This document shows positions 48,201 through 58,162 of a DNA stretch of 64,000 nucleotides, piece after piece. This stretch comes from Erodium maritimum. Taxonomy: Eukaryota > Streptophyta > Magnoliopsida > Geraniales > Geraniaceae. The notes beneath the pieces are model-generated. The model ran no database searches. It had not been told where the DNA came from and saw nothing but the letters and a program-made list of their open reading frames with translations. Within the stretch, counting starts at the first letter, position 1. Each line of letters begins with the position of its first letter. A program made the translations under genes and the position numbers. Location: NCBI GenBank assembly GCA_963921825.1, contig OY997588.1:157419618-157483617 (forward strand), given 5' to 3'.

Positions 48201-48924
48201 ATCAAGGTCGCCAAAGTGTGTTATTTACACCCCCTTGACGACCTTTGCTTTTCATAAACACCCCCTAAATATGAGGGGTTATCAGTAACACACAGTCCCA
48301 TTTCGTTATTGATCAAAAACTCGGGTTCACACTGAATAGATCATAGTTTTACCAGGAACACGCTGACACCTTTCTCATTTATCAGCGGAATCCGTGATTT
48401 TTTTTATGAATAACAAAAGGGGACGGCGTGTTATAGATAACCACTCACCTTTACCATGTGTATGTGAATATCAAAGGTCAACAAAGGTGTGTACATAAAG
48501 TTACCCCTTTGAAATATGTATATGAAGGCACATCATTACAGAAATACACCAATCCTGAAGCAAACTAGCAAATATGCATATCAATCGATACAGAGAAAAA
48601 GAAAAGTTCAGAAGTTCAATAAAATTACCCCAAAACCCGCCTCTCCTCATAGACCTTGGACAAAACACCACCCTCTTCCCCATCACCACAACCCAGAAAC
48701 TGCCTGGTCTGAACAAATCCACCATTGCTGAACCTACTGCAAGGTGAACCCGGGTCAGAAAATCCGTAAGACCCAATGGGTTTAAACCCATTCGGGTTCT
48801 CCACAACCCGATCACATCTCTGCACCTTCCCGATGATCCTCGAAGCCCCCGTCAAGCTCCTGACACCGTTCCTTCTCGACAGAAATGCCCCGACGGCCTT
48901 CGAGGTCGACAGAAATGGAGGCAT
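45235..48924 (-). CDS. COQ10: Coenzyme Q-binding protein COQ10 homologue (START/polyketide-cyclase fold), mitochondrial
   Basis: Four coding exons on the minus strand, all phases consistent: 48629-48924, 47023-47218, 46116-46247 and 45235-45357; 248 residues. The N-terminus from MPPFLSTSKA is Ser/Arg-rich without acidic residues early on, like a mitochondrial presequence. The COQ10/START domain starts near RRVLGYSPEQLFDVVAAVD and includes FVPWCQRSEI, FDAELEIGFKFLVESYVSHV, LFDHLINVWEF and the closing MFFKEVASQMIGSFSDRC. The family binds ubiquinone and is needed for its function in respiration; the lipid role here is inferred. A short 5'-UTR intron (about 49031-49083) and an 18-codon upstream frame (49206-49262) are possible. 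Each of the three introns contains a family-A MITE. The order of exons closely follows the Arabidopsis homologue. Confidence 0.92.
45581..45957. mobile_element. Family-A MITE in COQ10 intron 3
   Basis: A 377-bp foldback starting GGGATAATTGC and ending GCAATTTTCCC. Flanks TACCAGTA and TACATAGTA agree only with a 1-base gap, so the duplication is worn. Confidence 0.75.
46385..46460 (+). mobile_element. tRNA-like SINE head fused to a MITE
   Basis: TAGTCAAGCACTTG (A-box-like) is followed by CCAGGGTTCAAGTCCTGG (B-box in a T-stem-like hairpin). It runs straight into a left-truncated family-A MITE at 46461. No A-tail or target repeat was found. Confidence 0.45.
46461..46853. mobile_element. Family-A MITE, left end truncated, in COQ10 intron 2
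   Basis: Begins inside the element at TAGCCCTCTTCTATGATAAT and continues through both arms to GGGTACTTTTTTGCAATCAT. About 35 terminal bases at the left are missing. Confidence 0.8.
47268..47656. mobile_element. Family-A MITE in COQ10 intron 1
   Basis: A 389-bp foldback with ends TGGATAATTGCAAAAAAG and TTTTTGCAATTATCCC. The duplication TAAAGGAAA at 47259-47267 and 47657-47665 is perfect. It lies about 50 bases from exon 2, towards the branch-point side. Confidence 0.92.
47933..48507. mobile_element. Dimeric family-B MITE in COQ10 intron 1
   Basis: A 575-bp element with the perfect 9-bp duplication TTTGAAATA at 47924-47932 and 48508-48516. Inside, two related units join near 48215, each with ACACCCCCT/ACCTTTG-type left words, the GGTTTTACC and CACCTTTCTCATTTATCA blocks and a right arm. 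Only the outer ends are flanked by the duplication, so it moved as a dimer or doubled after insertion. Confidence 0.85.
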
Positions 48925-49299
48925 TGAAGCTCCAAACGAAACCGAGCTGGGTTTGCTCAAATCGTAAACGGAAATCGCCGAGAACCCCGGAGATTATCGA
49001 ACCCAAATCCTTGACGATGATCCTCGGAAGCTACAAAAGATATCGCAAAATTTGAAATAATCCAGAAATTACAGACATACCCATGAATAGAATCGTCGAG
49101 AGGAAGAGATTACATTGATGATCGGGAACGAATTGCGCAAAATGATCCGTAAAGCTACGGAATTGGTGGGAAAATCGGAGGAATATGCGCGAATCGTGTA
49201 GCGTTTTAGGTCTTCTGGTTGAAATGATATCTGAGGATGAAACGTGCTCCACCGATCCTCATGTGTAGCTCACGTGACAGAAGAGAGGACTTCTAAACA

Positions 49300-49380
49300 A
49301 TGTAGTGGGCTTCATATGGATAAGTGAAGGCCCATTTGATTCTTTCTGTGTCTTTAATGTCATGGGCCGGCCCGTAAAAT
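49300..49380 (-). promoter_or_regulatory. GGCCCA-type (site II) cluster upstream of COQ10
   Basis: GTGGGCTTC, GAAGGCCCATTTG and ATGGGCCGGCCCGT lie within about 75 bases, 45-120 bases upstream of the likely leader start. Site II motifs are enriched upstream of plant nuclear genes for mitochondrial proteins, which fits this gene. Confidence 0.55.
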
Positions 49381-49399
49381 CAGTCATCCACTAGTTTTA

Positions 49400-50487
49400 T
49401 TTTATTTTGAAAAATTCTCCCAATCATGTTGTCCTCGTCCACGTCGCTTCGTATAGGATTGTCCATGGTCGTTTTCTTTTGGGTCGTTCTTCTTCTCCTC
49501 TGTTACTCGAGCTCTGTCCTCATTGATTGTTCGTCCTCAGAAGCAGCCAATGATCAGGTCACACATCTTCTCCTCACAGGATGGAGTTTTGTGGGTTCCA
49601 GAAGCGGACCCGCGCACCGTTGCTACCACTTTTTCGCAGTCAGGAAAGGTCCCCTCCCCTACTTCCCTTCCTGTCAGGAACCTCCCCCACTATCTCCTTT
49701 AGTCACCATATTCAAACTTGGGTACGCCCCTATTATAAGACAACATGCTTTGTTCGACTTGATGCTTGTCGGTCTGCTCTCAATCAAAGACAAGATTAAT
49801 GAGATTTCACTCGTCGGCGATGAAAATGAGGACAATGTGGTCATAACGACAATGTGGAACAGTCAATACCTCGTTCCTGACCAACAAGTCCAACAAGGGG
49901 AGGAAGACCTCCAGTGTCACCGACGAGGTTTTCCAATCAGTCTCGCTGAGGACCATAAGTCTCGAGGGGTCAAATGAAGGGATGGAAGCCCATCTGGACA
50001 TTGAAGTGGACCGGGTTGGGGTCACCCGTTGTGCCCTAACAGTTTAAGACAATCATCTACCAGAGTTTATAGATCATTGTGTCAAGATAACTGTGTCTAG
50101 CAGTTGCGCTAAACTGTTAATTTGTGTATAGAACTTAGAGCGTCGATATACCTATTGATGGCCGGAGTTGAATCAGATATATAAGACTTTTCCTTAAAGG
50201 CCTACCTTGGCTCTCATGGTCAAATTCTAAGGAATGGACCGATTTATTATTGCTGATATCATTAATACATAAAGGCTGGATTAGTGGTTTGGACTAGATG
50301 TCGTTAGATGGTTGGACAATAATTATTAATTACGGTCCACAATAAGTGGTTGTGTCCTTAGATTACATTTTAAATACGTATAAAACTTTAGTGCATATCA
50401 AACTCAAACATTTGGGATTGTGATAACGATGTAGACTAAATTAGATTCATATCAAAATGTGAATTTAGCAACTTGCAAATTGGTTAA
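49400..50487. other. Intergenic with one unexplained open frame
   Basis: The plus strand is open from 49426 to 49977 (183 codons). Its first 45 codons encode a hydrophobic, signal-peptide-like segment (VVFFWVVLLLLCYSSSVLI) and the rest resembles nothing I know. Composition is like decayed retroelement sequence elsewhere in the window. No splice or promoter support, so it is not called a gene. Confidence 0.25.
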
Positions 50488-52617
50488 TAATAGAATCTGT
50501 ATATCATATATGTGTAGTTATGACATAACCGCTAGAAAGGATTTGAAATCCTTTATTATAGCATGTAATTATGTGTGATGATTTGTAATCCCTTGTAATT
50601 AGGCAATTGTAACCGTAGATTAGGTAGGTGCACTAGTATATATTTGACAGATGTGATCCAACATATGACATCACCTACTTCTGGCTCAAATGGTGTTGTT
50701 GATGTTCTACCCAACTCCTCTATTCCATCTCCCTCTCCTATAAAGACAAATATACCAAATGACGAGCCTACTCCCACCCCATCGCAGCTTACTCCTGTCT
50801 CCCCGCAACCTGTTCTACCTCTTGCACACAGACCAGCCACCCGGAGTCAAAGTGGTATTATCAAACCCAGACGTTACTTTAATCTCAATACTACAATTTC
50901 TAAATCTCCTCTACCTCGTAACCCCGTGTCTGCCCTTGGTGATTTGAATTGGAAAATGGCTATGGATGACGAATATAATGCTCTAATCACAAACAAGACG
51001 TGGGAATTGGTGCCCCGTCCTCCTGATGTTAATGTGATTCGGTCAATGTGGATTTTTAGCCGTAAAGAAAAATCTGATGGTTCATTTGAGAGGCATAAAG
51101 CCCGTCTTGTAGGTGATGGTGCAGGTCAACAAGTTGGCATTGATTGTGGAGAGACATTTAGCCCAGTGGTCAAGCCAGCGACCATTCGCACGATTCTCAG
51201 TTTGGCTCTCTCAAAATCATGGCCTATTCACCAACTTGATGTGAAAAACGCTTTCTTATATGGGGAAATCAAAGAAACTGTGTATATGCATCAACCTTTG
51301 GGCTTTAAAGATCCCGATCGTCCCTCTCATGTGTGTTTGTTGAAGAAGTCTCTTTATGGGCTCAAACAAGCCCCTCGAACTTGGTACAAGCGGTTTGCAG
51401 ATTTTTTATCCACTACTGGGTTCACTCATAGCACATCAGGTTATTCTCTCTTCATATTCCGCAAAGGTACTGATATGGCTTATATTCTTTTGTATGTTGA
51501 TGATATTATATTAGTCGCTTCCTCTGATGTTCTTCGTAAGTCAATCATTGCACTCCTTAGCTCGGATTTTTCCATGAAAGACTTGGGGCCCTTGAGTTAT
51601 TTCTTGGGCATCGCGGTAACTCGTCATGCGGATGGTTTGTTTTTATCTCAACGGAAATATGCAGCCGAGATCATTGATCGAGCGGGCATGTCCTCTTGTA
51701 AGCCATCTCCTACTCCAGTTGACACTAAACCAAAGCTTAGTGCTAATTCTAGCACTCCATATGAGGACCCATCTCATTACCGAAGTCTTGCTGGGGCTCT
51801 ACAATACCTCACTTTCACAAGACCCGACATCACATATGCCGTCCAACAGGTTTGTTTATTTATGCATGACCCACAGGAAGAACATATGCATGCACTTAAA
51901 CGCATTGTTCGCTATATTCAGGGTACATTGGATCATGGTTTGCATTTATATCCCTCTCTATCGTCTACTCTTGTTTCTTACACTGATGCAGATTGGGGTG
52001 GGTGTCCGGATACTAGACGATCCACATCAGGCTATTGTGTGTTTCTTGGTGATAACTTGGTCTCTTGGTCGGCCAAACGCCAACCAACTCTCTCCCGGTC
52101 AAGTGCGGAGGCCGAGTATAGAGGTGTTGCAAATGTAGTTTCTGAGTCATGTTGGTTACGAAACCTACTATTGGAGCTCCATTGTCCTATTCAGAAAGCT
52201 ACATTGGTTTATTGTGATAATGTTAGTGCAATATATTTGTCTGGCAACCCTGTCCAACATCAGCGCACTAAACATATCGAAATGGATATTCACTTCGTTC
52301 GGGAAAAAGTTGCAACAGGGCAAGTTCGTGTTCTCCATGTCCTGTCCCGCTATCAAATTGCAGACATTTTTACAAAAGGTCTTCCTTCGATCTTGTTTTT
52401 AGATTTTCGAGACAGTCTCAACGTACGCAAACCTCCCGTTTCAACTGCGGGGGTGTAATAGAATCTGTATATCATATATGTGTGGTTATGACATAACCGT
52501 TAGAAAGGATTTGAAATCCTTTATTATAGCATGTAATTATGTGTGATGATTTGTAATCCCTTGTAATTAGGCAATTGTAACCGTAGATTAGGTAGGTGCA
52601 CTAGTATATATTTGACA
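50488..52617 (+). mobile_element. Internally deleted Ty1/copia retrotransposon
   Basis: Direct repeats of about 162-164 bp at 50488-50649 and 52454-52617 differ at two positions. The 3' repeat starts with TGTAATAG after the polypurine tract GCGGGGG and both end in TTGACA. Between them only the pol C-terminal part (linker, reverse transcriptase, RNase H) remains; gag, protease, integrase and a tRNA primer site are missing. No matching 5-bp target repeat was found at the outer ends. The repeat contains a palindrome AAAGGATTTGAAATCCTTT. Confidence 0.85.
50665..52458 (+). CDS. copia pol fragment: reverse transcriptase and RNase H
   Basis: About 597 residues are open without a stop, in frame from near the end of the left repeat to the right one. 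The first 100 residues are the Pro/Ser-rich linker that normally follows integrase. Then come the copia RT region beginning near LNWKMAMDDEYNAL, NKTWELVP, QLDVKNAFLYGE, KSLYGLKQAPR, the catalytic YVDDIIL (about 51493), LGIAVTR and RPDITYAVQQV. The RNase H part has SYTDADWGG, SSAEAEYRGVA, CDNVSAIYL, and ends with ADIFTKGLPS. Motifs look intact. Without gag, protease and integrase it cannot transpose on its own. Confidence 0.9.
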   Translation: MTSPTSGSNGVVDVLPNSSIPSPSPIKTNIPNDEPTPTPSQLTPVSPQPVLPLAHRPATRSQSGIIKPRRYFNLNTTISKSPLPRNPVSALGDLNWKMAMDDEYNALITNKTWELVPRPPDVNVIRSMWIFSRKEKSDGSFERHKARLVGDGAGQQVGIDCGETFSPVVKPATIRTILSLALSKSWPIHQLDVKNAFLYGEIKETVYMHQPLGFKDPDRPSHVCLLKKSLYGLKQAPRTWYKRFADFLSTTGFTHSTSGYSLFIFRKGTDMAYILLYVDDIILVASSDVLRKSIIALLSSDFSMKDLGPLSYFLGIAVTRHADGLFLSQRKYAAEIIDRAGMSSCKPSPTPVDTKPKLSANSSTPYEDPSHYRSLAGALQYLTFTRPDITYAVQQVCLFMHDPQEEHMHALKRIVRYIQGTLDHGLHLYPSLSSTLVSYTDADWGGCPDTRRSTSGYCVFLGDNLVSWSAKRQPTLSRSSAEAEYRGVANVVSESCWLRNLLLELHCPIQKATLVYCDNVSAIYLSGNPVQHQRTKHIEMDIHFVREKVATGQVRVLHVLSRYQIADIFTKGLPSILFLDFRDSLNVRKPPVSTAGV

Positions 52618-54304
52618 GATGTATTTTTGAGAAATCAAGGAAAATCATTTTCCATTAGTTAAAAATAAATGAGTATATATATTAAGGATGTACACGGTTC
52701 GGTTAATCGGATCACTAACACCAGATCTATCGTCTCGATTGTTATATTCTTATAATCGATCTTGTTTCTCATCTCTCTATTCTCGATAAGATATTAGTAT
52801 AATTTGAACGAACGAGTGGACAGATGGTAGATATCATAAAGAACAGATCGACGACATCACTAGACACTAATTTGGATTTGTGAGTGTGAAAGAGAAAACG
52901 TGGAACAGAGTAAAAGAATGAAAAGATCATGTCGTGAACAGGGAAGCTTTTTAGAGAAGACTGACACATGGGGGGAGGGGTGGATGGCAGGTCAACGAAC
53001 GACCGACATATCGGGGTCCAACTACATGGGTTCGTGATTATAACGTTGGTACCTTTGCATGGGCTCAAGTCAATACCCAATGACATGCCCACGAAGAAGT
53101 GGTTTGGTTCGATTAATCGTCGGTTTTGTATCGAAACAAAACCCTGGATTGGCAAGTTCCGGTTTATCAAAATTCGTGTAGGTTTTAAAACAAATGCTCC
53201 AAATTCAATGTCTAACTCATTTGCTTCGGTTCGATCTCCCAAATTTTTGACATTTTCTTTCAACAACCTAAATAAATAGAACCAACATAATTTTTCATGT
53301 AACTATAATGTTGCTATTTCAAAATATATAAACAATAATGAAGGCCGAACTACCCCAGATAGGAATTGTAGGTCATTGCATTTATGATGATGTCGATAAT
53401 CATCAATGAGCAACAGTGGGCACTTGATTTTTTTTTATATACAATATCAAAAAATTAAGTAGAGTTGTGATAGATAACAAGGGTAACTCTAGATTGCGAC
53501 GGTAGATAACGGTGATTTTGAACGTTACATTTTTAGGTGATTTATTTTCTGAAATCATAACAGACGATTACTGGATATGGTTAAAAATTAATGAAATTCA
53601 TTTGTGTGGTCAAGATCCGTTAATTGACCATGTAAAATGTCAAGTTTGTCCTTAAAAACGACCAGTAGACAAACCCCATTTTATAATCCTGATTGACCTT
53701 TTCTAAATCATAACCCTAACTGGCATTTTTGAAGGGCAAACTTGACGTTTGTTGGTCAGTTAAGGGATAATGTTGTTTCGAACGGATTTCATTAGTTTTT
53801 AACAGCTTCCAATAGTCGACTGTTGCGATTTCAAGAAGAAAAAAAGTCGACTAATGATAAGACAAAATCAGGATCGACGGCAACCCACATTAACGACGAA
53901 TATAAGAGACCGGAAGACTTGGGATTGAGATAAGACCACATGGACCCATACACTAAAAGCCTTTTTTTAGGAAGAGGGATTTTGGGTCCATGGAATCCGG
54001 GCCACTTCTGAAAGACTCAGAATCAACGGCGAGGTATACAGTCTCATCGAGTGATATGAATCATTGGACGATATGTCAGGTATAAGGCTGGGAGTCTACC
54101 TCATACCAGCATGTGCCGACCTCCTCTTGCTTTTGTTCCACGGGAAAAGATAACAATTCAAGACAATCACTCAATAGGGTATCCGACTTCTTGCGTTTGT
54201 TTATGTGCATACCAATCATGTTTCTTTGCTACCTAAATAGGTATCAATTTTGTGTCCGAAAGTGCTAACATATCTGTTTTTTTTAGTAGGGATCGTATAA
54301 TATA
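52618..54304. other. Intergenic, repeats and unassigned sequence
   Basis: No gene recognised. 52690-53290 has paired GGTT(C)GATTAATCG-like words on both strands, as in some transposon interiors. 53558-53855 is a long inverted repeat (next entry). The remainder is unassigned. Confidence 0.4.
53558..53855. repeat. Long inverted repeat, probable foldback element
   Basis: The left arm ATTAATGAAATTCATTTGTG...TTAATTGACCA pairs with the right arm TGGTCAGTTAAGGG...GATTTCATTAGTTTTTAA. The centre is near 53705. Ends and target duplication not established. Confidence 0.6.
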
Positions 54305-54772
54305 GGGTTATTTTCATCTCACTATCTTAACTATGTAGTTTTTTCATCTCAGTACTCTAACTATTATTTGTGGCACCTCACTACCCTAGAATTCTTTATT
54401 GTTTCACTATCATACCCTAACTATTTTTTGTGGCACCTCACCACCCTAAAATGCATTTTTGTGACACTTCACTACCTTAAAATGCATTTTTTGTGGCACC
54501 CTCACTACCCTATAATGCATTTTTGTGACATTAAAAACTGATTTTGTAAAAGAAATTTTGAAAACCAATGGCATGCTTTTGAAAATTCGATTGTTAGGGA
54601 GGTGTACTATGGACTTTTTAAGTGTTTTCATCCAAAAATGGATGACAAATTGACGGGGGGTATGAAAGTGAAAAAAAATACATTCTAAGGTAGTGAGGTG
54701 CCACAAAAAATAATTAGGGTAGTGAGATGAAAAAAAACTCACATAATTAGTGTAATAAAATGAAAATAACCC
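54305..54772. mobile_element. MULE-type MITE (family E)
   Basis: A 468-bp foldback with ends GGGTTATTTTCATCTC and GAAAATAACCC and the perfect 9-bp duplication TATAATATA (54296-54304, 54773-54781). The left arm contains several tandem copies of a CTCACTACCCTAAAATGCAT-type block. Confidence 0.92.
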
Positions 54773-55269
54773 TATAATATATCTCGAACTTAAAAATTCA
54801 TCCTCATATTCATGTATCGGTTTGATCTACTATTAGTATAATATATCCATTTTGAAAAAAAGAAGAAAAAAAACTACACAACCCGGTCGTGAGTCTAGAA
54901 CATGTGAACCAGTCTTCGTTTCTTCTAAAAACACGGGTTATATCTAATTAATAATTAATTAATACCTACTTAATATTATACACATATTAATTCAATGGTT
55001 GACGATGATATCCTAAGAAGAAAAATAATAATTAACAAGTAGCTTTAGGACTCAATCAACTCGATCATCACTGAACACGTAACTTGTCATAAATAAAACT
55101 AACGTGTCCACGCCTCTCAAGCTCCTACCACGCAAATCTATTTTGTGGGTAACCATCATGTTCCTCAAAGATCTAGATCCGAGCTTCTATAACTAGAACA
55201 CAATTTTGTCATTTACTTTTTCATCGGACTTTCATAACTAAAAAGAAATTTTATTAAAACATAGGGAGA

Positions 55270-56410
55270 TTTGTAAGTTCCTCGGGGCTGGCAATCCCTA
55301 CCTTGGGTTAGACAGGAGATCATGTGTCATTTAAGATGCACCTGACAAACTCCAAGTCCTTAGGCGGAAGATCATAGGTCAAGGTTTGGGTGTTTGAGCA
55401 CAACGGCCCGAAACCTACCGGGCAGTCCAACCATTTCAAGTGAGTTAGAATGCTCCGAGTCGAGATCGATTTCGATCAGTTCCGACAAACGCCTCTCCCA
55501 AGATTAGGAGCTTCTGTAACATCAAGGATAAGTCAAATCCATACTCGGCCCCCAGGGACAATTTGCGCCCACGTGCCTGATGCACCCACAATAAAAACAA
55601 GAGGTCGGTAGCCGCTCATACTGAAACTGAGTCCGGAGCGGGGTAGGGGATTCCTAGGGTTCTCAAGCAGACGGTTCGACGGAGGGTTCTGGAAAGGTCC
55701 TTCCAGAATCGGACACGAATGGTCCCATTTATCGGCCTCCACTTCCATACAGTCGCCTAGATCCTATCCAACCATAAATCAGAGGTAGTCGTGAGACCAG
55801 CCGGGGGGTCATGTCCCTCGTCCATATCTGCATCCGGGAGAAATGGAGGGTCACCAGATTGATATGTGGGATGATGTCCTCCAACACGAGAGGGGCGTGG
55901 TCAAAGGGCCCCTGTTCGGCTCGTCGGACCCGATTTTTGTCCTCTTAGGAGGTGAAGTAGAAGCAAGAGTCCTCAACCCATGTCCATGATCACGAGGTCT
56001 TCATCGCCCCTGGACCTTCGTCATGAGCCCCTCCATTTTCGACTGTCTATACTTCCTGGAGGTGATGAATCGTCTGCCAAACCTTAACATCCTCTAGATC
56101 GCATCAAGTCGTCTGTCGAGGCCCACAGGATCACAATGACTTGATCCTCTCCGGGCTCCATGGATAAGGCGTCAAAAGCCTCTTGTAGAGCACGAAGGCC
56201 TGCTACGTAAGGAGGTTGGCAAATCGTTTGGCGATGGCGGTGATGTGAGCAGCAATAGGAAGCGAGGAGCGAGAGACCAGAGATGGTCTAGTGATTTTCC
56301 TCTGAACCCTCGCCAGTTCTATAAAGATGGAAGAGATTCTAGGGGCATCTCCCGAGGAGCCTCGGGGCCCACCTAGTCAGCCATTGATGCAAGAGACGTA
56401 ATGGCCAATA
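55270..56410 (-). mobile_element. LINE ORF1 remnant, minus strand
   Basis: In the minus-strand frame around 55740-55540 the protein reads YERLPTSCFYCG followed by CIRHVGANCP, a CX2CX4HX4C zinc knuckle typical of plant LINE ORF1 (zf-CCHC_4). Upstream of it (higher coordinates) another frame carries LQEAFDALSMEPGEDQ-like text, consistent with the ORF1 N-terminus. Several frameshifts and stops break it. ORF2 was not found. Confidence 0.65.
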
Positions 56411-56429
56411 AGAGGGGTAGAATCGCCTG

Positions 56430-56890
56430 AGGTTGGGTATCATGTTTGAGGAGTTCAGCACTTTGTCCCCCGGTCCCCATCGGCGGTTTCACTGGCCAGG
56501 TCTGGTGAGTGCTTGTTCAGTAGTCGTTTGGGGTTGTTTTATCTTGGTGGGGTCCGATGAGTACTTGTTCAGAGGTCGCTTTTGGGGCCGAACTGTCCGT
56601 TTTCGGGTGGAGGAGCACGGATCACTTAGCCTTCTTGAGGTCAGAGGATCCACCCGTGCGGTCCCCTGTGGTACTGTTCACTAGTCCGATCAAGGTTGCC
56701 TGAACGGTCTCCTGAGGCACCGTTCGCTAATCTTGTGGGTTTGTGGTTGTTGTGGTGGAACGGGGTAGTTGTTATCTATTGTTTTCCTTGTTGTTTTTGC
56801 CTGTTTGGCCGGTTTTGTTGGATCTTTTTGGTGTGTGATTTCTATCCCATGACCCACATTTACCTTTTTAATGCATTCATTTCTCTCTGA
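56430..56890 (+). mobile_element. LINE 3' end, plus strand, head-to-head with the ORF1 remnant
   Basis: GT-rich then T-rich sequence with TTGTTTTTGCCTGTTTGG and an end TTTCTCTCTGATAAAAAATA, like LINE 3' untranslated regions. It lies next to the opposite-strand ORF1 remnant, so two insertions or a rearranged one are involved. Confidence 0.4.
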
Positions 56891-57247
56891 TAAAAAATAT
56901 AGTGGATTTAAATGACTCCATGAAAAATGAGAGAGAGAAACATCGAAAACTTTAACGATGCTATCAATTACTCCAAAAATTCACCTAAAATTTCCTTTAA
57001 TGCTTACAAACTTGATCAAAAATAAATTATTACATCCTAGAAGTGATTAGGACGGCTCCAAGTCTACACCAATCATAGAGCCTTTCATATTGGTCAACAC
57101 TTTCAACCTCAATTTGCTCCTTCTCTCTTCCTTCCTCAACTCCTCAAGTTCCTCTTTTTATCTTAACTCATGTTCACACTCACATATCTCTTAAAGTCTC
57201 TGTTTCTCATTCCTCACTTCAAATCTCCAACGCCGACCAAACCCGCC

Positions 57248-58162
57248 ATGGAATTGGCCACACTATCTCCACCCGCCGCCGACTTTGACTTCGGCAGCAA
57301 CCGCTCCTCGCCGGTGATCAACTACTCCACCGCCCCCTCATCCCCGACGCGGCCGCGCCGCTGCTTCCTCAGCGCCCCATCAAGCCCTTCCCGGTCGCCG
57401 GAGCTCCACCACCAATTCGACGATTTCTCAACAGACAACGGCCGGAGCCGACGGTACGGCCCCGCCTCCGCAATTCCGTTCCATTGGGAGGAAACTCCGG
57501 GAACCCCCAAATCGGCTCCGGCGACAAATTCGAGTAATGGGTTCGACTTCGATTTCGGTTTCGCTTTCGATGTCAGTGTCGATTCCGAGAAGGGTTCTCT
57601 GTCGGCAGAGGAGCTCTTCTCCGGCGGGAAAATCCGGCCGTTGAAGCCGCCGCCGAGGCTCGAATTCGCCGGACCGGCGATGTGTTCTCCGAGGTCTCCG
57701 ATTGCGAAAGGGAAGAAGATCATCCACGACGTCTTGTCGCCGAGGAGGAAGAAACAGAGCAACCCCAATTCCGGCGATCAGGACCCTTTCGCGGTGGCTG
57801 CGAGCAATGCCGGGAAAGAAGAAGCCTCGCCGGACCGGCGAGGGAGGGATCAAGCTTCGTGTAGGTCTAATTGGAGACGGAGAGTCACGAGATCGCTTTC
57901 CCCTTTTCGGGTATGGGAGTTTCAGTGGGAAGAAGAAGAAGATCGGAAACAGAGCTTCAAGCAATCGTCGCCGTTATCGAACCGGAAAGCTTCGTGGGGC
58001 AATTCAGACTCTTCCGATTCGTCTTCTTCGAAATGGGTCCCGAAGAAATGGAGCTTCAAGAGGTTCCTTCTGTTCAGAAGCTCGTCGGAGGGGCGTGCGC
58101 CGGAGGAGGATCGCCTGAGAAGGACGGTGCTCTGGTTGAAGAACAGGAAAAGTGACCGTTGA
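57248..58162 (+). CDS. DUF1645 family protein
   Basis: An intronless gene of 304 residues from the ATG at 57248 (context GCCATGG). An in-frame ATG at 57170 would add 26 residues with no family similarity, so the shorter start is preferred. Conserved blocks are IPFHWEETPGTPK (about 76-88), WRRRVTRSLSPFRVWEF and, near the end, KKWSFKRFLLFRSSSEGR. The protein is Ser/Pro-rich and basic at the C-terminus, with no signal peptide or membrane segment. The molecular role of the family is not established; some members have been linked to stress response. The exon is much richer in GC than its flanks. Confidence 0.85.
   Translation: MELATLSPPAADFDFGSNRSSPVINYSTAPSSPTRPRRCFLSAPSSPSRSPELHHQFDDFSTDNGRSRRYGPASAIPFHWEETPGTPKSAPATNSSNGFDFDFGFAFDVSVDSEKGSLSAEELFSGGKIRPLKPPPRLEFAGPAMCSPRSPIAKGKKIIHDVLSPRRKKQSNPNSGDQDPFAVAASNAGKEEASPDRRGRDQASCRSNWRRRVTRSLSPFRVWEFQWEEEEDRKQSFKQSSPLSNRKASWGNSDSSDSSSSKWVPKKWSFKRFLLFRSSSEGRAPEEDRLRRTVLWLKNRKSDR

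Larger units (their letters stand above)
54782..57247. other. Intergenic upstream of the DUF1645 gene
   Basis: AT-rich to about 55260, then LINE remnants in both orientations (55270-56890), then about 350 bases of promoter and leader for the DUF1645 gene. An in-frame ATG at 57170 lies in this leader. Confidence 0.5.

Noticed and set aside
50488-52617. Complete autonomous retrotransposon
   Set aside because: No gag, protease, integrase or primer-binding site between the terminal repeats.
52769-53266. 165-codon minus-strand frame
   Set aside because: No family similarity, repeat-like context, no splice or promoter support.
57170-57247. Upstream in-frame ATG as start of the DUF1645 protein
   Set aside because: The 26 added residues are not family-like, while the ATG at 57248 has better context.
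57428-57964. 178-codon minus-strand open frame
   Set aside because: Lies wholly antisense to the DUF1645 exon; GC-rich coding DNA commonly leaves such frames open, and it has no known motif.
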